Positions 8,709 through 17,006 of a stretch of DNA of 64,000 nt are shown piece by piece. This DNA comes from Phycisphaerae bacterium (GTDB lineage Bacteria; Planctomycetota; Phycisphaerae; Phycisphaerales; SM1A02). The stretch is from the NCBI GenBank assembly GCA_016795065.1, contig JAEUIU010000058.1, positions 1 to 64,000 on the forward strand, given 5' to 3'. Within the stretch, counting starts at the first letter, position 1. Each line of letters begins with the position of its first letter. Made by a program: the position numbers and the translations under genes. The notes below the pieces were generated by a model. The model did not search any database. It was not told the origin of the DNA and was given only the letters and a program-made list of their open reading frames with translations.

Positions 8709-9647
8709 TCACGTCAGCGCCGACCATTCGCCGCCGCCCGCCCGGGCTTTCGCGAACGACGAGCGAATCGCGTCCACCACATGATGCGGAAGCGGACCGC
8801 GCGACGCGTTCGCGAGGTTCTCCAGGGCCCGATCAATCGACGTCCCACCGACGATGGCGGTGTGGACGTGGGGAAACGAGAGCGTGAAGCGAATCGCCAG
8901 TTCGGACCATCCGCTCACGTCGGGCGCGACGCGGGCCAGGTCAAGACCCATCGCCGCGAAACGCTTTCGATAAGGATCGACGTAATTGTGATAGCGCTCA
9001 TAATGCTGGTCGCGCGGGCGCCAGCATCCGTTGGCGATCGAACGCTTGGTCAGCACCGCAACGCCGTGCTTTGCCGCGGCAGGCAGGACCTGCTCGGTGT
9101 TCACCTGGTCGACCAGACTCAGGCTCGTTTGGAGCACGCTGATGCCCGGCTGTTGGACCGCCCAAAGCGCCGCCGCGTTGTCCCCGGAGTACCCCGCGAA
9201 CCGGATCTTTCCCGCCGACCTCGCCTCCTGGAGCGCCTCGAATGGCCAGCCCTCACGAATGACGTCGAGCGGGAGGGAGTGAATCAGCATCACGTCGATG
9301 ACGTCGGTATTGAGTCGCCGAAGCGAACGGTCGATCTGGGCGGAGAGCTCTTCCTTGCGCGTCGCCTGCACCCATCCCTTTTCGGTTGAGTCGGCGCCGC
9401 ACTTCGAGACGAGGATGAACTCGTCGCGCCGGCCACCGAGGGTCGCGCCGATGGTCTCCTCGGCCCCCATGTAGGCGGCGGCGGTGTCAACGACATTCAC
9501 GCCCTCATCGAGCAGGCGGTTCATCAACCGGCCAGCCGATTCCCGCTCGGAGGCAAGCAGCCCGACCGGAGCCGAGCCGAATGCGACGGGAGAGACCGAA
9601 AGACCGGTGGTTCCGAATGGGCGGCGATGGGTGGCGGCAAGAAGCAT
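8709..9647 (-). CDS. Aldo/keto reductase
   Basis: 312 residues, NAD(P)H-dependent (beta/alpha)8 oxidoreductase. Near the N terminus RPFGTTGLSVSPVAFG is the family opening; VNVVDTAAAYMGAEETIG carries the catalytic Asp and Tyr, LVSKCG the Lys and VMLIHS the His. The C-terminal half has HTAIVGGTS, the usual cofactor-binding end. Substrate unknown. Start is uncertain: ATG 9647 gives the usual N terminus, but ATG 9704 is also possible, with GAGGA upstream and 19 more residues; the latter would overlap the divergent gene start by two bases. Confidence 0.85.
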   Translation of the reverse strand: MLLAATHRRPFGTTGLSVSPVAFGSAPVGLLASERESAGRLMNRLLDEGVNVVDTAAAYMGAEETIGATLGGRRDEFILVSKCGADSTEKGWVQATRKEELSAQIDRSLRRLNTDVIDVMLIHSLPLDVIREGWPFEALQEARSAGKIRFAGYSGDNAAALWAVQQPGISVLQTSLSLVDQVNTEQVLPAAAKHGVAVLTKRSIANGCWRPRDQHYERYHNYVDPYRKRFAAMGLDLARVAPDVSGWSELAIRFTLSFPHVHTAIVGGTSIDRALENLANASRGPLPHHVVDAIRSSFAKARAGGGEWSALT

Positions 9648-9689
9648 GAGTTGACCGGGGGAAGCCTTGGAGCAACGACGACGGCCCCG

Positions 9690-9695
9690 TATCTT
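9690..9695 (+). promoter_or_regulatory. -10-like TATCTT with TTGGAG at 17 bp
   Basis: TATCTT ends 7 bp before ATG 9703; TTGGAG at 9667-9672 is spaced 17 bp upstream and is one of the few plausible -35 boxes in the series. No Shine-Dalgarno precedes the start. Confidence 0.45.
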
Positions 9696-9702
9696 CGTCG
9701 CC

Positions 9703-12510
9703 ATGGCGCGTTCCTCAAGTCAGGCATGGATTGTGGCGGGGCTGTTGACAAGTGCGGTCGCCGGCCCGGCCATCGCCCGGCAGGAGGTCTCGCCGGACGC
9801 GCTCGCCGCCACCGACGTCGTTTGGGCGTCGCCAAGTCGCGACGAACACGGTTCGATGCCGATCGGCAACGGCGACCTCGCGGCCAACGTGTGGTGGAAT
9901 GAGCGCGGCGAGCTTTGGATGTACCTGTCGAAGTCGGACGCCTGGGACGACAACGGCCGCCTGCTCAAGCTGGGACGGATCGCGATCGCACTTGAGCCGG
10001 CGATGACGCCCGAGAGCTTTCGACAGCGGCTCGACCTGAGCGAGGGCGAGATCGAGTGCTCGATCGGACCCGAGGGTCGCGCGGTCGAGTTCCACGTGCG
10101 CGCCGACGCCCACCGGCCTGTGATCGTCATCGAGATCGAGACGCCCGAGCCGGCCACGGCCCGGGTTTCGCTTGAGCATTGGCGCAACGCCGCGCGCGAC
10201 GTGAAGGAACTGAGTTGGAGCGACGTCTACTGCTCCGATCACAACGCCCCGGGTGTGCAGCCCACGATCACCGGCGCCGACATTGTGCCGCCGATCGAAG
10301 CCGGGCCGTTGGGGGCGGAACTCCTTTGGTACCACTTCAACGACCGCACCCCGATTCCGGCCACGTTTGCGTTGCAGGGACTTGGCTCGCTTCTTCCCGG
10401 CTATCGCGACCCGATTCTGCATCGCGCCTTCGGTTGCCTCGTCACGGGCCCGACTCTGGAGGCCCGCGGCGAACGGGCTCTCGGTTCGGCACAGCCTTCC
10501 CGACGGCATCGCATCGAGGTGTGGGCGGCAACGCAACAGGCAACGGACGCCGAGAGTTTCACAACGACGCTTCGAAGCCTCGCCCGAAGCGCTGCCGCGG
10601 ATTCGCCAGAGCGTTGCGCCGAAGCGCACCGCCGATGGTGGGACGCGTTCTGGGGTCGCTCCTGGATACGCGTCAGTGAGAGCTGCCTCGCCCGCACCTT
10701 CCGCCTGCCAGACAACCGACACCCGGTGCGCATCGGGCTTGACTCGCAGGGAGGCAATCGCTTCCGCGGGAGAATCGACAACGTGCTGGTCTACAGCCGC
10801 CCGCTCGGCGCCGAGGAGATCGCCGCGATGACGAATGGCCGGGCCCCAGCGGATGCCGTCCTGGCTTGGGCCACCGGCGGACCCGAGGAGGTACCCGACT
10901 CGGTCACGCTCGATGGTTCCACCGGTGTCAGTGTTGCCGCCTGGATCACGCCCGAGACCCAAGACGCCGGCGGCGGACGGATCGTCGATAAGGCGACGGT
11001 CGGATCCGCCGACGGATGGCTACTGGATACCTATCCAGGCAACTCGCTTCGATTCAGCGCGGGTAGCGTCGCTGCGACGCTCGACGCTCACCTCACTCCC
11101 GGAAAGCGCGTCTTCGTCGTTGGAACCTACGACGCCCGCGACGGGCGCCGGCGAATCTACATCGACGGCGAACGAGTCGCTGAATCGGCGGCCGAACCAC
11201 CCGCCTCGGAGACCGTGAATCGGGCCTACGCGCTGCAACGCTACATCACGGCCTGCGCGGGCCGGGGAGGGTCGCCGATCAAGTTCAACGGCTCGCTCTT
11301 CACCGTTCCCCGCAACGGCCACGATGAGGGTGATCCCGACTATCGCAAGTGGGGGCCGGGGTACTGGTTCCAGAACACGCGCTTGGCCTATTGGCCGCTT
11401 CTGGCCAGCGGGGACGTCGATCTCACCGACGCCTTCTTTGCCATGTATCGCGACGCGCTGCCGCTGGCGATCGCCCGGTCCCGAACGGTCGAAGGGGATC
11501 GAGTCGCGCCGGGCGGCGCCGCCTTCCATGAGACGATCGCCTTCTGGGGACTGCCCGACAACTCGACGTTCGGGTGGAAGCGCGACGGCGCGACGGCCGG
11601 CGAAGTGCTCAATCCCTACATTCGCCATTACCGCAGCGGATCGATCGAACTGCTAGGTATGGCGATCGAGCGGTACGAATACCGTCCTGACGAGGAATTC
11701 GCCCATTCGACGATCCTTCCGCTCGCCGATGCGTTCCTCACCTTCTACGCGAGCTTCTATCCGCGCAACCCCGATGGAACGATTCGCTTCGAGCCGGCCG
11801 CGTCGCTCGAGACTTGGCACGATGCCACCGATCCGCTTCCGGAAATCGCCGGCCTGCGCTGGGTGATTCCGAAGCTGCTCGCCCTCGGGCCGACGTTGGT
11901 CGATGATGGCCGTCGGTCGGTTTGGACGGCGCTGTTGCGCGCCCTTCCGCCCATCCCGCGAGGCGGGGATCCCGCAGGCCCGGTCCTTCGGCCGGCAGCG
12001 CGATACGGCTCCCTTGCCAACATCGAGAACCCCGAGCTCTACGCGATCTTCCCCTATCGCCTCTTTGGCGTGGGGAAGCCGGAGCTGGATATGGCCCGTC
12101 GAACCTATGACCTTCGCGCCAATCGGACCAATGTCGGTTGGTGCCAGGACTCGATCCAGGCGGCGCATCTGGGACTCGCCGAAGAAGCCGCGTCGCTGGT
12201 GACTCGGCGAGCCGCACAGAAGGACGCGAAGAGCCGCTTCCCCGCATTCTGGGGGCCGAATTTCGACTGGGTGCCCGATCAGGACCACGGTTCGAACATC
12301 CTTACCACGATGCAGTCGATGCTGATGCAGTGCGATGGAAAGCGGATCCTCTTGCTTCCCGCGTGGCCGCGCGGATGGGACTGCGAGTTCCGCCTGCACG
12401 CTCCGGGCAATACGGTGCTCACCGGATCGGTGCGCGATGGGCATGTTGCGGCGCTCCGCGTGTCGCCACCGGAGCGGCTCGAGGACGTCACCATCCTGCG
12501 GGCGGATTGA
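9703..12510 (+). CDS. Secreted DUF5703 glycoside-hydrolase-like protein with inserted LamG module
   Basis: 935 residues with signal peptide (to about residue 25). The N-terminal part (SPSRDEHGSMPIGNGDLAAN, YLSKSDAWDDNGRLLKLGR) is the DUF5703 beta-sandwich; the C-terminal part is an (alpha/alpha)6 barrel related to GH65/GH95-type enzymes (CAGRGGSPIKFNGSLFTV, YWFQNTRLAYWPLLASGD, LLLPAWPRGW). These are exported glycan-degrading candidates; activity is inferred from fold only. Odd: between GRSWIRVSE (~326) and NRAYALQRYI (~507) sits a LamG/concanavalin-like insert whose last strands (RFRGRIDNVLVYSRPLGAEE) precede its first strands (DGSTGVSVAAWITPE, IYIDGERVAES). The gene precedes a discoidin protein and a transglutaminase-like protein on the same strand. 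Confidence 0.8.
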   Translation: MARSSSQAWIVAGLLTSAVAGPAIARQEVSPDALAATDVVWASPSRDEHGSMPIGNGDLAANVWWNERGELWMYLSKSDAWDDNGRLLKLGRIAIALEPAMTPESFRQRLDLSEGEIECSIGPEGRAVEFHVRADAHRPVIVIEIETPEPATARVSLEHWRNAARDVKELSWSDVYCSDHNAPGVQPTITGADIVPPIEAGPLGAELLWYHFNDRTPIPATFALQGLGSLLPGYRDPILHRAFGCLVTGPTLEARGERALGSAQPSRRHRIEVWAATQQATDAESFTTTLRSLARSAAADSPERCAEAHRRWWDAFWGRSWIRVSESCLARTFRLPDNRHPVRIGLDSQGGNRFRGRIDNVLVYSRPLGAEEIAAMTNGRAPADAVLAWATGGPEEVPDSVTLDGSTGVSVAAWITPETQDAGGGRIVDKATVGSADGWLLDTYPGNSLRFSAGSVAATLDAHLTPGKRVFVVGTYDARDGRRRIYIDGERVAESAAEPPASETVNRAYALQRYITACAGRGGSPIKFNGSLFTVPRNGHDEGDPDYRKWGPGYWFQNTRLAYWPLLASGDVDLTDAFFAMYRDALPLAIARSRTVEGDRVAPGGAAFHETIAFWGLPDNSTFGWKRDGATAGEVLNPYIRHYRSGSIELLGMAIERYEYRPDEEFAHSTILPLADAFLTFYASFYPRNPDGTIRFEPAASLETWHDATDPLPEIAGLRWVIPKLLALGPTLVDDGRRSVWTALLRALPPIPRGGDPAGPVLRPAARYGSLANIENPELYAIFPYRLFGVGKPELDMARRTYDLRANRTNVGWCQDSIQAAHLGLAEEAASLVTRRAAQKDAKSRFPAFWGPNFDWVPDQDHGSNILTTMQSMLMQCDGKRILLLPAWPRGWDCEFRLHAPGNTVLTGSVRDGHVAALRVSPPERLEDVTILRAD

Positions 12511-12558
12511 GCCGGCTTGTGACGGGGAGTGTGGCTCACCACCGTCGAGAGCGGTCGC

Positions 12559-12564
12559 TACGCT
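12559..12564 (+). promoter_or_regulatory. -10-like TACGCT before the discoidin gene
   Basis: TACGCT ends 6 bp before ATG 12571, with no Shine-Dalgarno; leaderless-type. It would give the discoidin/transglutaminase pair its own promoter. Confidence 0.4.
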
Positions 12565-12570
12565 CTTGGC

Positions 12571-13065
12571 ATGTTGTTGGCAGCAGCTCTCGCGGTCGCG
12601 GCGCTTCAGTCGGATGCTGACCTGAACGAGAAGGCTCGATTCGGGTCGGTCATATCGGGGGATTCGATCCTGAGGTGCAGTTCCACCTCGCCATGGGACG
12701 AGCCGGAGTTTCATCTCTCGTTGCTTGGCCCTGGACATGATCCCTTCGCGTTCCACACCGCCGAGGAGGATCGCCCTTGGGTCCAGATCGACCTCGGGCG
12801 CGCCCGGCAGGTCACGGGCATAGCGATCGCCAATCGCAGCGACGGAAACGGGGGCAGAACGAGAGGGCTGGCGATCAGCATCTCGACCGACGCGATCGCC
12901 TGGAACGAGGTCGCCTCGGTGTCCGGACCGAAGGCCGACTGGAGCGTCTCGCTTCTCGAAGGCGACCGACCTCGCGAGGCGCGATACGTGCGCATCACTC
13001 TTTCCGAGAGGGGCTACCTCCATCTCAACCGGGTCCGCGTCTACGGTCGGGGAGGTGCGGGATGA
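12571..13065 (+). CDS. Secreted discoidin (F5/8 type C) domain protein
   Basis: 164 residues: a short signal MLLAAALAVAALQ, then one F5/8-C domain covering nearly the whole protein. Domain markers are PWVQIDLGRARQVTGIAIANR, ISISTDAIAWNEVAS and EARYVRITLSERGYLHLNRVRVYG. Such domains bind carbohydrate or other ligands as non-catalytic modules; here it is free-standing. It lies 60 bp after the DUF5703 protein and its TGA overlaps the next ATG (ATGA), so it is translationally coupled to the transglutaminase-like gene. A glycan-binding partner of the upstream hydrolase is inference. Confidence 0.8.
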   Translation: MLLAAALAVAALQSDADLNEKARFGSVISGDSILRCSSTSPWDEPEFHLSLLGPGHDPFAFHTAEEDRPWVQIDLGRARQVTGIAIANRSDGNGGRTRGLAISISTDAIAWNEVASVSGPKADWSVSLLEGDRPREARYVRITLSERGYLHLNRVRVYGRGGAG

Positions 13066-15050
13066 ACGGAGTGTTAGCAGCTCTGATCGCCACGTTGGTG
13101 ACGACCTGCGCTTCGGCCGACCTGCCGAGACTCAACGATGCCCCGGTCGAGGCGGTGGCTGCCCACGCCAGGGATCGGATCTCGCACGGTGAGCTCGCTG
13201 CCCTTGGGGAGGACCTCGCGAAGGAGCTCGCCCCTTTGGCGAAGGAAGGGAGCGCCGAGAGGCTCGCCTCGATCGCCACCCGGCCGCAGGTTGCGTTGGC
13301 TCTCGCCCAGCATGCGTTCCTCGCGATCGGCGGCGCGGGGCTTGACGCGATGAGGACCGAAGAGGGTGGCCCGGACTTCACGCGATGGCTCATCGCCGAC
13401 CGAGAGACGATGGAGGAGTTCCTAACAACCGGCGCGCCGCCGACGAACCCATCGAAGGCGATCGCGATCCTGCATGCGATCTGGATGGCCGACCGCGCGA
13501 TCGAGAGCGGACACCTTCGACGCCTCGCGGTGGCGACGGCACTGGAACACTCGGTGCCGATCAGGCCCTGGTCGGAATGGGACGATTCTGCTGCGAGCAC
13601 GATCGACCCGGTTGCTCGCTACCGCTTTTACCGCGATCTCCACGCGAAAGGCACGCTGTTTCCGGGATTCGAAGCGCTTGCCACCTGGGAGCTGCGCCGC
13701 GTCGTCGACCTACCCCTGTATGACGAGGACATCGCGTGGTTCCACACCTCATTGCCTGGGAAGCTCGCCGACGGCACACCACTGGGCTCGCAGCGGGCGA
13801 TCGGCAATGCGGCGTTCCTCATTCCCTATCGCGACACCAGTCCGACGAACGGCAAGAGCGTGCAGTTAGGCAAGTCGTTCTACGACGACAAGCGGCTCAC
13901 GCCAGCGATCATGCTCGAGTACGGCGGAGTCTGCGGCGCGGTGTCGAAGTTCGGCAGCTTCGCGGCGCGGGCCTTCGGCGTTCCGGCCCAGCCGCTCGGG
14001 CAGGAGGGACACTGCGCCTTCTGCTGGAGGCATGAGGACAACGATTGGCGAACTGGCAACTGCGGCAGCGAGGATGACTGGGAAGTCTCGAACCTGCACG
14101 GACTCTGGGGGACGTGGACCGCACGCGGCACGGCGATACCGCTCATGGCATCGCTCCATGCGACGCCGGCGTTTCTCCAGTCCCGGCGCGCATGGCAATT
14201 GTCGAGGTTCGTCGAGTCAGACCCGCGGCGACGACTCGCCCGCGAACTGGAACTTGCCGAGCTCTGCCCTAACAACGTCGAGACCTTCCGTTCGATCGGC
14301 GAGTGGATGCTCGCCTGGGACGAGGCGAGGCCCGACGACCTGCGTCGATTCGCCCGGGGCGTTTTGCGCGGCATGCCCACTGCGCCGCAGATGGCACTCG
14401 ACATCCTGACGAGAGTCGAGGGCGGCAAGGCATTCGCGGCGATGACGACGAAGGACCGCGCCCGATACATCGAGGAGTTGGTCGAGGGTTTCGTCGAAGG
14501 GGCCGGCAAGGCTCCGGCGTTCCCCGGTGGGGAGCGAGGCCTCGGACTGGCATTTCGGGAGACCCTCGGCCGCGGGATCTGGCTGACCATAGGAAAGGTC
14601 AGTTCGTTGGGCGACTGGCCGTACCTCGCCCATCTCGCGATCCTGGACGGAACGCACCGGGCGTTTCAGGACTGGTTGACCTCGAGCAAGCCCGCTGACC
14701 GGGAGCGTGTTGCTGATTTTCTTGCCAAGGTCGCCAGCGAGACTCGCCAGCCGCGATTGGCCGAGCAGGCACTCCCGCGCCTCGTGGAACTCTGCGAAAG
14801 GGACGAACGCCTGCGCGGCCGCACCCAAACCGCCGCCGATCGGATTGCGGCCGCCTACGCCAAGTCCGGACAACCGAACGATGTCCTCCGCGTCTACCGA
14901 TCGATGATCCTCGCCGGCGAACGCCTCGCCCATCGGCCGTGGATCGGGGGTTTCACCGAACGGGCCCTTGCCGCCCGAGGGCTAGCCGGCAAGGCGGATC
15001 CGTCCGCGTCCTCAAGCAACAGCGAAACGAAAAAGCCCCGGACCAAATGA
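13062..15050 (+). CDS. Secreted transglutaminase-like protein with long helical tail
   Basis: 662 residues starting at the ATG overlapping the discoidin stop, with signal peptide MNGVLAALIATLVTTCASA. Central part resembles a transglutaminase-like cysteine-protease fold: YGGVCGAVSKFGSFAARAFG with Cys291 at a helix start, then QPLGQEGHCAFCWR with His317, and a following Asp/Asn region. The C-terminal ~250 residues are helical and TPR-like (FRSIGEWMLAWDEARP, RVYRSMILAGERLAHR). The last codons lie inside the terminator of the tRNA-Ala gene on the other strand. Function unknown; protein cross-linking, amidase or protease chemistry is possible. No close named family recognised. Confidence 0.7.
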   Translation: MNGVLAALIATLVTTCASADLPRLNDAPVEAVAAHARDRISHGELAALGEDLAKELAPLAKEGSAERLASIATRPQVALALAQHAFLAIGGAGLDAMRTEEGGPDFTRWLIADRETMEEFLTTGAPPTNPSKAIAILHAIWMADRAIESGHLRRLAVATALEHSVPIRPWSEWDDSAASTIDPVARYRFYRDLHAKGTLFPGFEALATWELRRVVDLPLYDEDIAWFHTSLPGKLADGTPLGSQRAIGNAAFLIPYRDTSPTNGKSVQLGKSFYDDKRLTPAIMLEYGGVCGAVSKFGSFAARAFGVPAQPLGQEGHCAFCWRHEDNDWRTGNCGSEDDWEVSNLHGLWGTWTARGTAIPLMASLHATPAFLQSRRAWQLSRFVESDPRRRLARELELAELCPNNVETFRSIGEWMLAWDEARPDDLRRFARGVLRGMPTAPQMALDILTRVEGGKAFAAMTTKDRARYIEELVEGFVEGAGKAPAFPGGERGLGLAFRETLGRGIWLTIGKVSSLGDWPYLAHLAILDGTHRAFQDWLTSSKPADRERVADFLAKVASETRQPRLAEQALPRLVELCERDERLRGRTQTAADRIAAAYAKSGQPNDVLRVYRSMILAGERLAHRPWIGGFTERALAARGLAGKADPSASSSNSETKKPRTK

Positions 15051-15062
15051 CGGTGCCGGGGC
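15030..15062 (-). terminator. Intrinsic terminator of the tRNA-Ala gene, inside the upstream gene's 3' end
   Basis: On the minus strand GCCCCGG (15062-15056) pairs with CCGGGGC (15041-15035), followed by TTTTT (15034-15030). It starts 8 bp after the tRNA 3' end. The same bases encode the last residues (KPRTK) and stop of the plus-strand transglutaminase-like gene, and on the plus strand the hairpin is followed by only GTTT. Confidence 0.85.
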
Positions 15063-15069
15063 GTTTGAG

Positions 15070-15142
15070 TGGACCTGATCGGGCTCGAACCGACGACCTC
15101 TTCCATGCCATGGAAGCGCTCTCCCAATTGAGCTACAGGCCC
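15070..15142 (-). tRNA. tRNA-Ala (anticodon GGC)
   Basis: 73 nt, 5' end at 15142. Acceptor GGGCCTG pairs with CAGGTCC; D arm GCTC..GAGC; anticodon stem CTTCC/GGAAG around ATGGCAT gives GGC; T arm has GGTTCGAGCCC. Discriminator A. CCA is not encoded. A good terminator follows. Confidence 0.97.
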
Positions 15143-15337
15143 TCACCTAATGAGTTGTGTCGCGCCGGAGGCCGTCGCGAAGGGGGAAGAGTAGCCGAGG
15201 CCTCACGAAGCGGCAAGCGGTGGGCTTGGAGGCACCCCGACCGATTGCTTATCGACCCGTGTGGCCGCTGCGCCTGCTCGACATCAGCCACCCGGAGGTC
15301 TGACGGTGCGGCTGAGGAGAAGAACAACCCCGTGGCG

Positions 15338-15679
15338 TCAGCGGGTCGCGCCGACCAAGGAGTCGATTGCCTTCGTGAACTCGTCTCGCTTCACGTTGCC
15401 GACCCACTTCTTCACGACTTGCCCGTTCTGAAGCAAGATCACGGTCGGGATCGCGGTGATCTGGTACGTCATCGCGGTCTTCTGGTGCTTGTCGGTGTCA
15501 ACCTTGCCGACTTTCACCTTGCCCTGATAGGTCTTGGCGAGGTCATCGATGGTTGGGGCAAGCGCCCGGCAGGGCATGCACCACTCAGCCCAGAAATCAA
15601 CGAGAACGGGGGTCGTGGCCTTCAGGGCCTCGGCTTCGAAATTGGCGTCCGTGAACTCAACAGTGGCGGCACCGGCCAT
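15338..15679 (-). CDS. trxA: Thioredoxin with WCMPC active site
   Basis: 113 residues, a single thioredoxin domain for general disulfide reduction in the cytoplasm. EFTDANFEAEALKATTPVLV opens the fold, the redox motif is W33-C34-M35-P36-C37, cis-Pro is in ITAIPTV, and GNVKRDEFTKAIDSLV is the last helix. Classical thioredoxins have WCGPC; Met between the cysteines should change redox potential. GGAGA lies shortly before ATG 15679; the longer reading to 15808 is not thioredoxin-like. A TACGAT element at 15742-15747 and an inverted repeat at 15754-15778 lie upstream. Confidence 0.92.
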   Translation of the reverse strand: MAGAATVEFTDANFEAEALKATTPVLVDFWAEWCMPCRALAPTIDDLAKTYQGKVKVGKVDTDKHQKTAMTYQITAIPTVILLQNGQVVKKWVGNVKRDEFTKAIDSLVGATR

Positions 15680-15741
15680 GGGGAAGTCTCCGAGAATGAC
15701 TGGCAAGGTCGCGAAAGGTGACAGTGCGGGGGAAAGCGAGG

Positions 15742-15747
15742 ATCGTA
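15742..15747 (-). promoter_or_regulatory. -10-like TACGAT for thioredoxin
   Basis: Minus-strand TACGAT about 60 bp upstream of the thioredoxin ATG; unlike the leaderless cases this leaves a leader with a Shine-Dalgarno. The expected -35 position falls in the inverted repeat 15754-15778. Confidence 0.35.
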
Positions 15748-15753
15748 GCACTC

Positions 15754-15778
15754 TCCGCGGGAAGACTCTCCCCGCGGA
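15754..15778. promoter_or_regulatory. Perfect inverted repeat upstream of thioredoxin (candidate operator)
   Basis: TCCGCGGG, nine bases, CCCGCGGA: an 8-bp perfect inverted repeat overlapping the -35 side of the thioredoxin promoter. It could be a repressor or activator site, or simply a hairpin. No dedicated regulator gene is adjacent. Confidence 0.35.
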
Positions 15779-15929
15779 AGCGATCCGGCTTGGAGGTTGA
15801 TGACCCAATTTGGCGTCAGGTAACGCCCAAACGGGGTGTCCGGGGCCATGTGGCGTTGGTGATCACTCCCAACGGTCCGGTTCCCGTACGATCTCTGCCC
15901 CGCCAGAATCGCCTTTTTGACCCCCTCCC

Positions 15930-17006
15930 ATGCACGACATCGCAATCATCGGCGCAGGAAAGATCGGCCGGATGGCCACCCACATGCTCGCTACCTGCGG
16001 CGACTACAACGTCCGGGTTGGAGACTCCATCGCCGCCAGCGTCGAGCACGTGCAGAAGGCCTACCCCCAGATCCAGGGAAGTGCCTTCGACTTCGTCGAC
16101 GTCAAGGCTCTCGATACCTTCCTGAAGGGGACCCGCGCAGTCATCAGCTGTGCCCCCTTCCACTGCAACCCGCTCATCGCCGAGCGGGCCCGCGCCCACA
16201 AGGTGCACTACCTCGATCTCACCGAGGATGTCGCCGTCACGAAGCGGGTCATGGAGCTTTCCCACGGCGCTGAAACCGCGTTCGTGCCCCAGTGCGGCCT
16301 CGCCCCCGGTTTCATCACCATCGTGGCGACCCATCTCATCCGCCCGATGACCGACGTCACCGACCTTCGCCTTCGCGTCGGGGCCCTTCCGCGATACCCG
16401 GACAACCAGCTCCGCTACAACCTGACCTGGTCGACCGAAGGACTCATCAACGAGTACTGCAACCCGTGCGAGTCGCTGATGGACGGTCGGCTCACCTCCA
16501 TCCCGCCGATGGAGCACCTTGAGTCGCTGGTCATCGATGGTGTCGAGTATGAGGCCTTCAACACCTCGGGCGGATTGGGCTCGCTTGCCGACACGCTGCG
16601 GGGCCGGGTCCGGAACGTGAACTACAAGACGATCCGCTACCCGGGCCACAACAAGTTGATGAAATTCCTGCTCGACGATCTCCAGATGCGCGATCATCGT
16701 GAGGAGCTCGGCCGGATCTTCGAGCGGTCGCTCCCGACGACCTACCAGGACCAGATCGTCATTTTCGTTTCGGCGACTGGCCAATACCGCGGCCGGCTCA
16801 CCGAGCGCACCTACGCGAAGACGGTCTTCCACAAGTACATCGACAACGAGAACTGGTCAGGCATCCAGATCACGACCGCCGCCGGCGTTTGCGCGGTTTT
16901 GGATCTGCTCATCGAAGGCAAGATCCCGTCGCGCGGCTTCGTGAAGATGGAACAGATCAGCTACGACGACTTCATCGCTAACCGGTTCGGCAAGTATTAC
17001 GCCTAA
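15930..17006 (+). CDS. Saccharopine dehydrogenase / lysine 6-dehydrogenase family oxidoreductase
   Basis: 358 residues. N-terminal Rossmann domain: MHDIAIIGAGKIGRMATHML (GxGxxG), DSIAA at the end of strand 2 and ISCAPFHCNPLIAE, then YLDLTEDV and FVPQCGLAPGF, which are characteristic of the saccharopine-dehydrogenase-like family that includes lysine 6-dehydrogenase and homospermidine synthase relatives. Probably NAD(P)-dependent, acting on an amino acid such as lysine or a saccharopine-like compound; exact substrate is not clear. TACGAT at 15886-15891 is a candidate -10 and leaves a leader of about 30 nt. Its stop overlaps the stop of folP on the other strand by four bases. Confidence 0.8.
   Translation: MHDIAIIGAGKIGRMATHMLATCGDYNVRVGDSIAASVEHVQKAYPQIQGSAFDFVDVKALDTFLKGTRAVISCAPFHCNPLIAERARAHKVHYLDLTEDVAVTKRVMELSHGAETAFVPQCGLAPGFITIVATHLIRPMTDVTDLRLRVGALPRYPDNQLRYNLTWSTEGLINEYCNPCESLMDGRLTSIPPMEHLESLVIDGVEYEAFNTSGGLGSLADTLRGRVRNVNYKTIRYPGHNKLMKFLLDDLQMRDHREELGRIFERSLPTTYQDQIVIFVSATGQYRGRLTERTYAKTVFHKYIDNENWSGIQITTAAGVCAVLDLLIEGKIPSRGFVKMEQISYDDFIANRFGKYYA

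Noticed and set aside
11653-13023. 456-codon open frame on the minus strand antisense to the DUF5703 and discoidin genes
   Set aside because: Arg/Gly/Asp-rich with no domain, and the plus strand encodes clear families; long antisense frames are expected in GC-rich DNA. The same applies to 262-1083, 9715-10962, 36905-38290, 40000-41343, 44109-45338 and 46957-48654.
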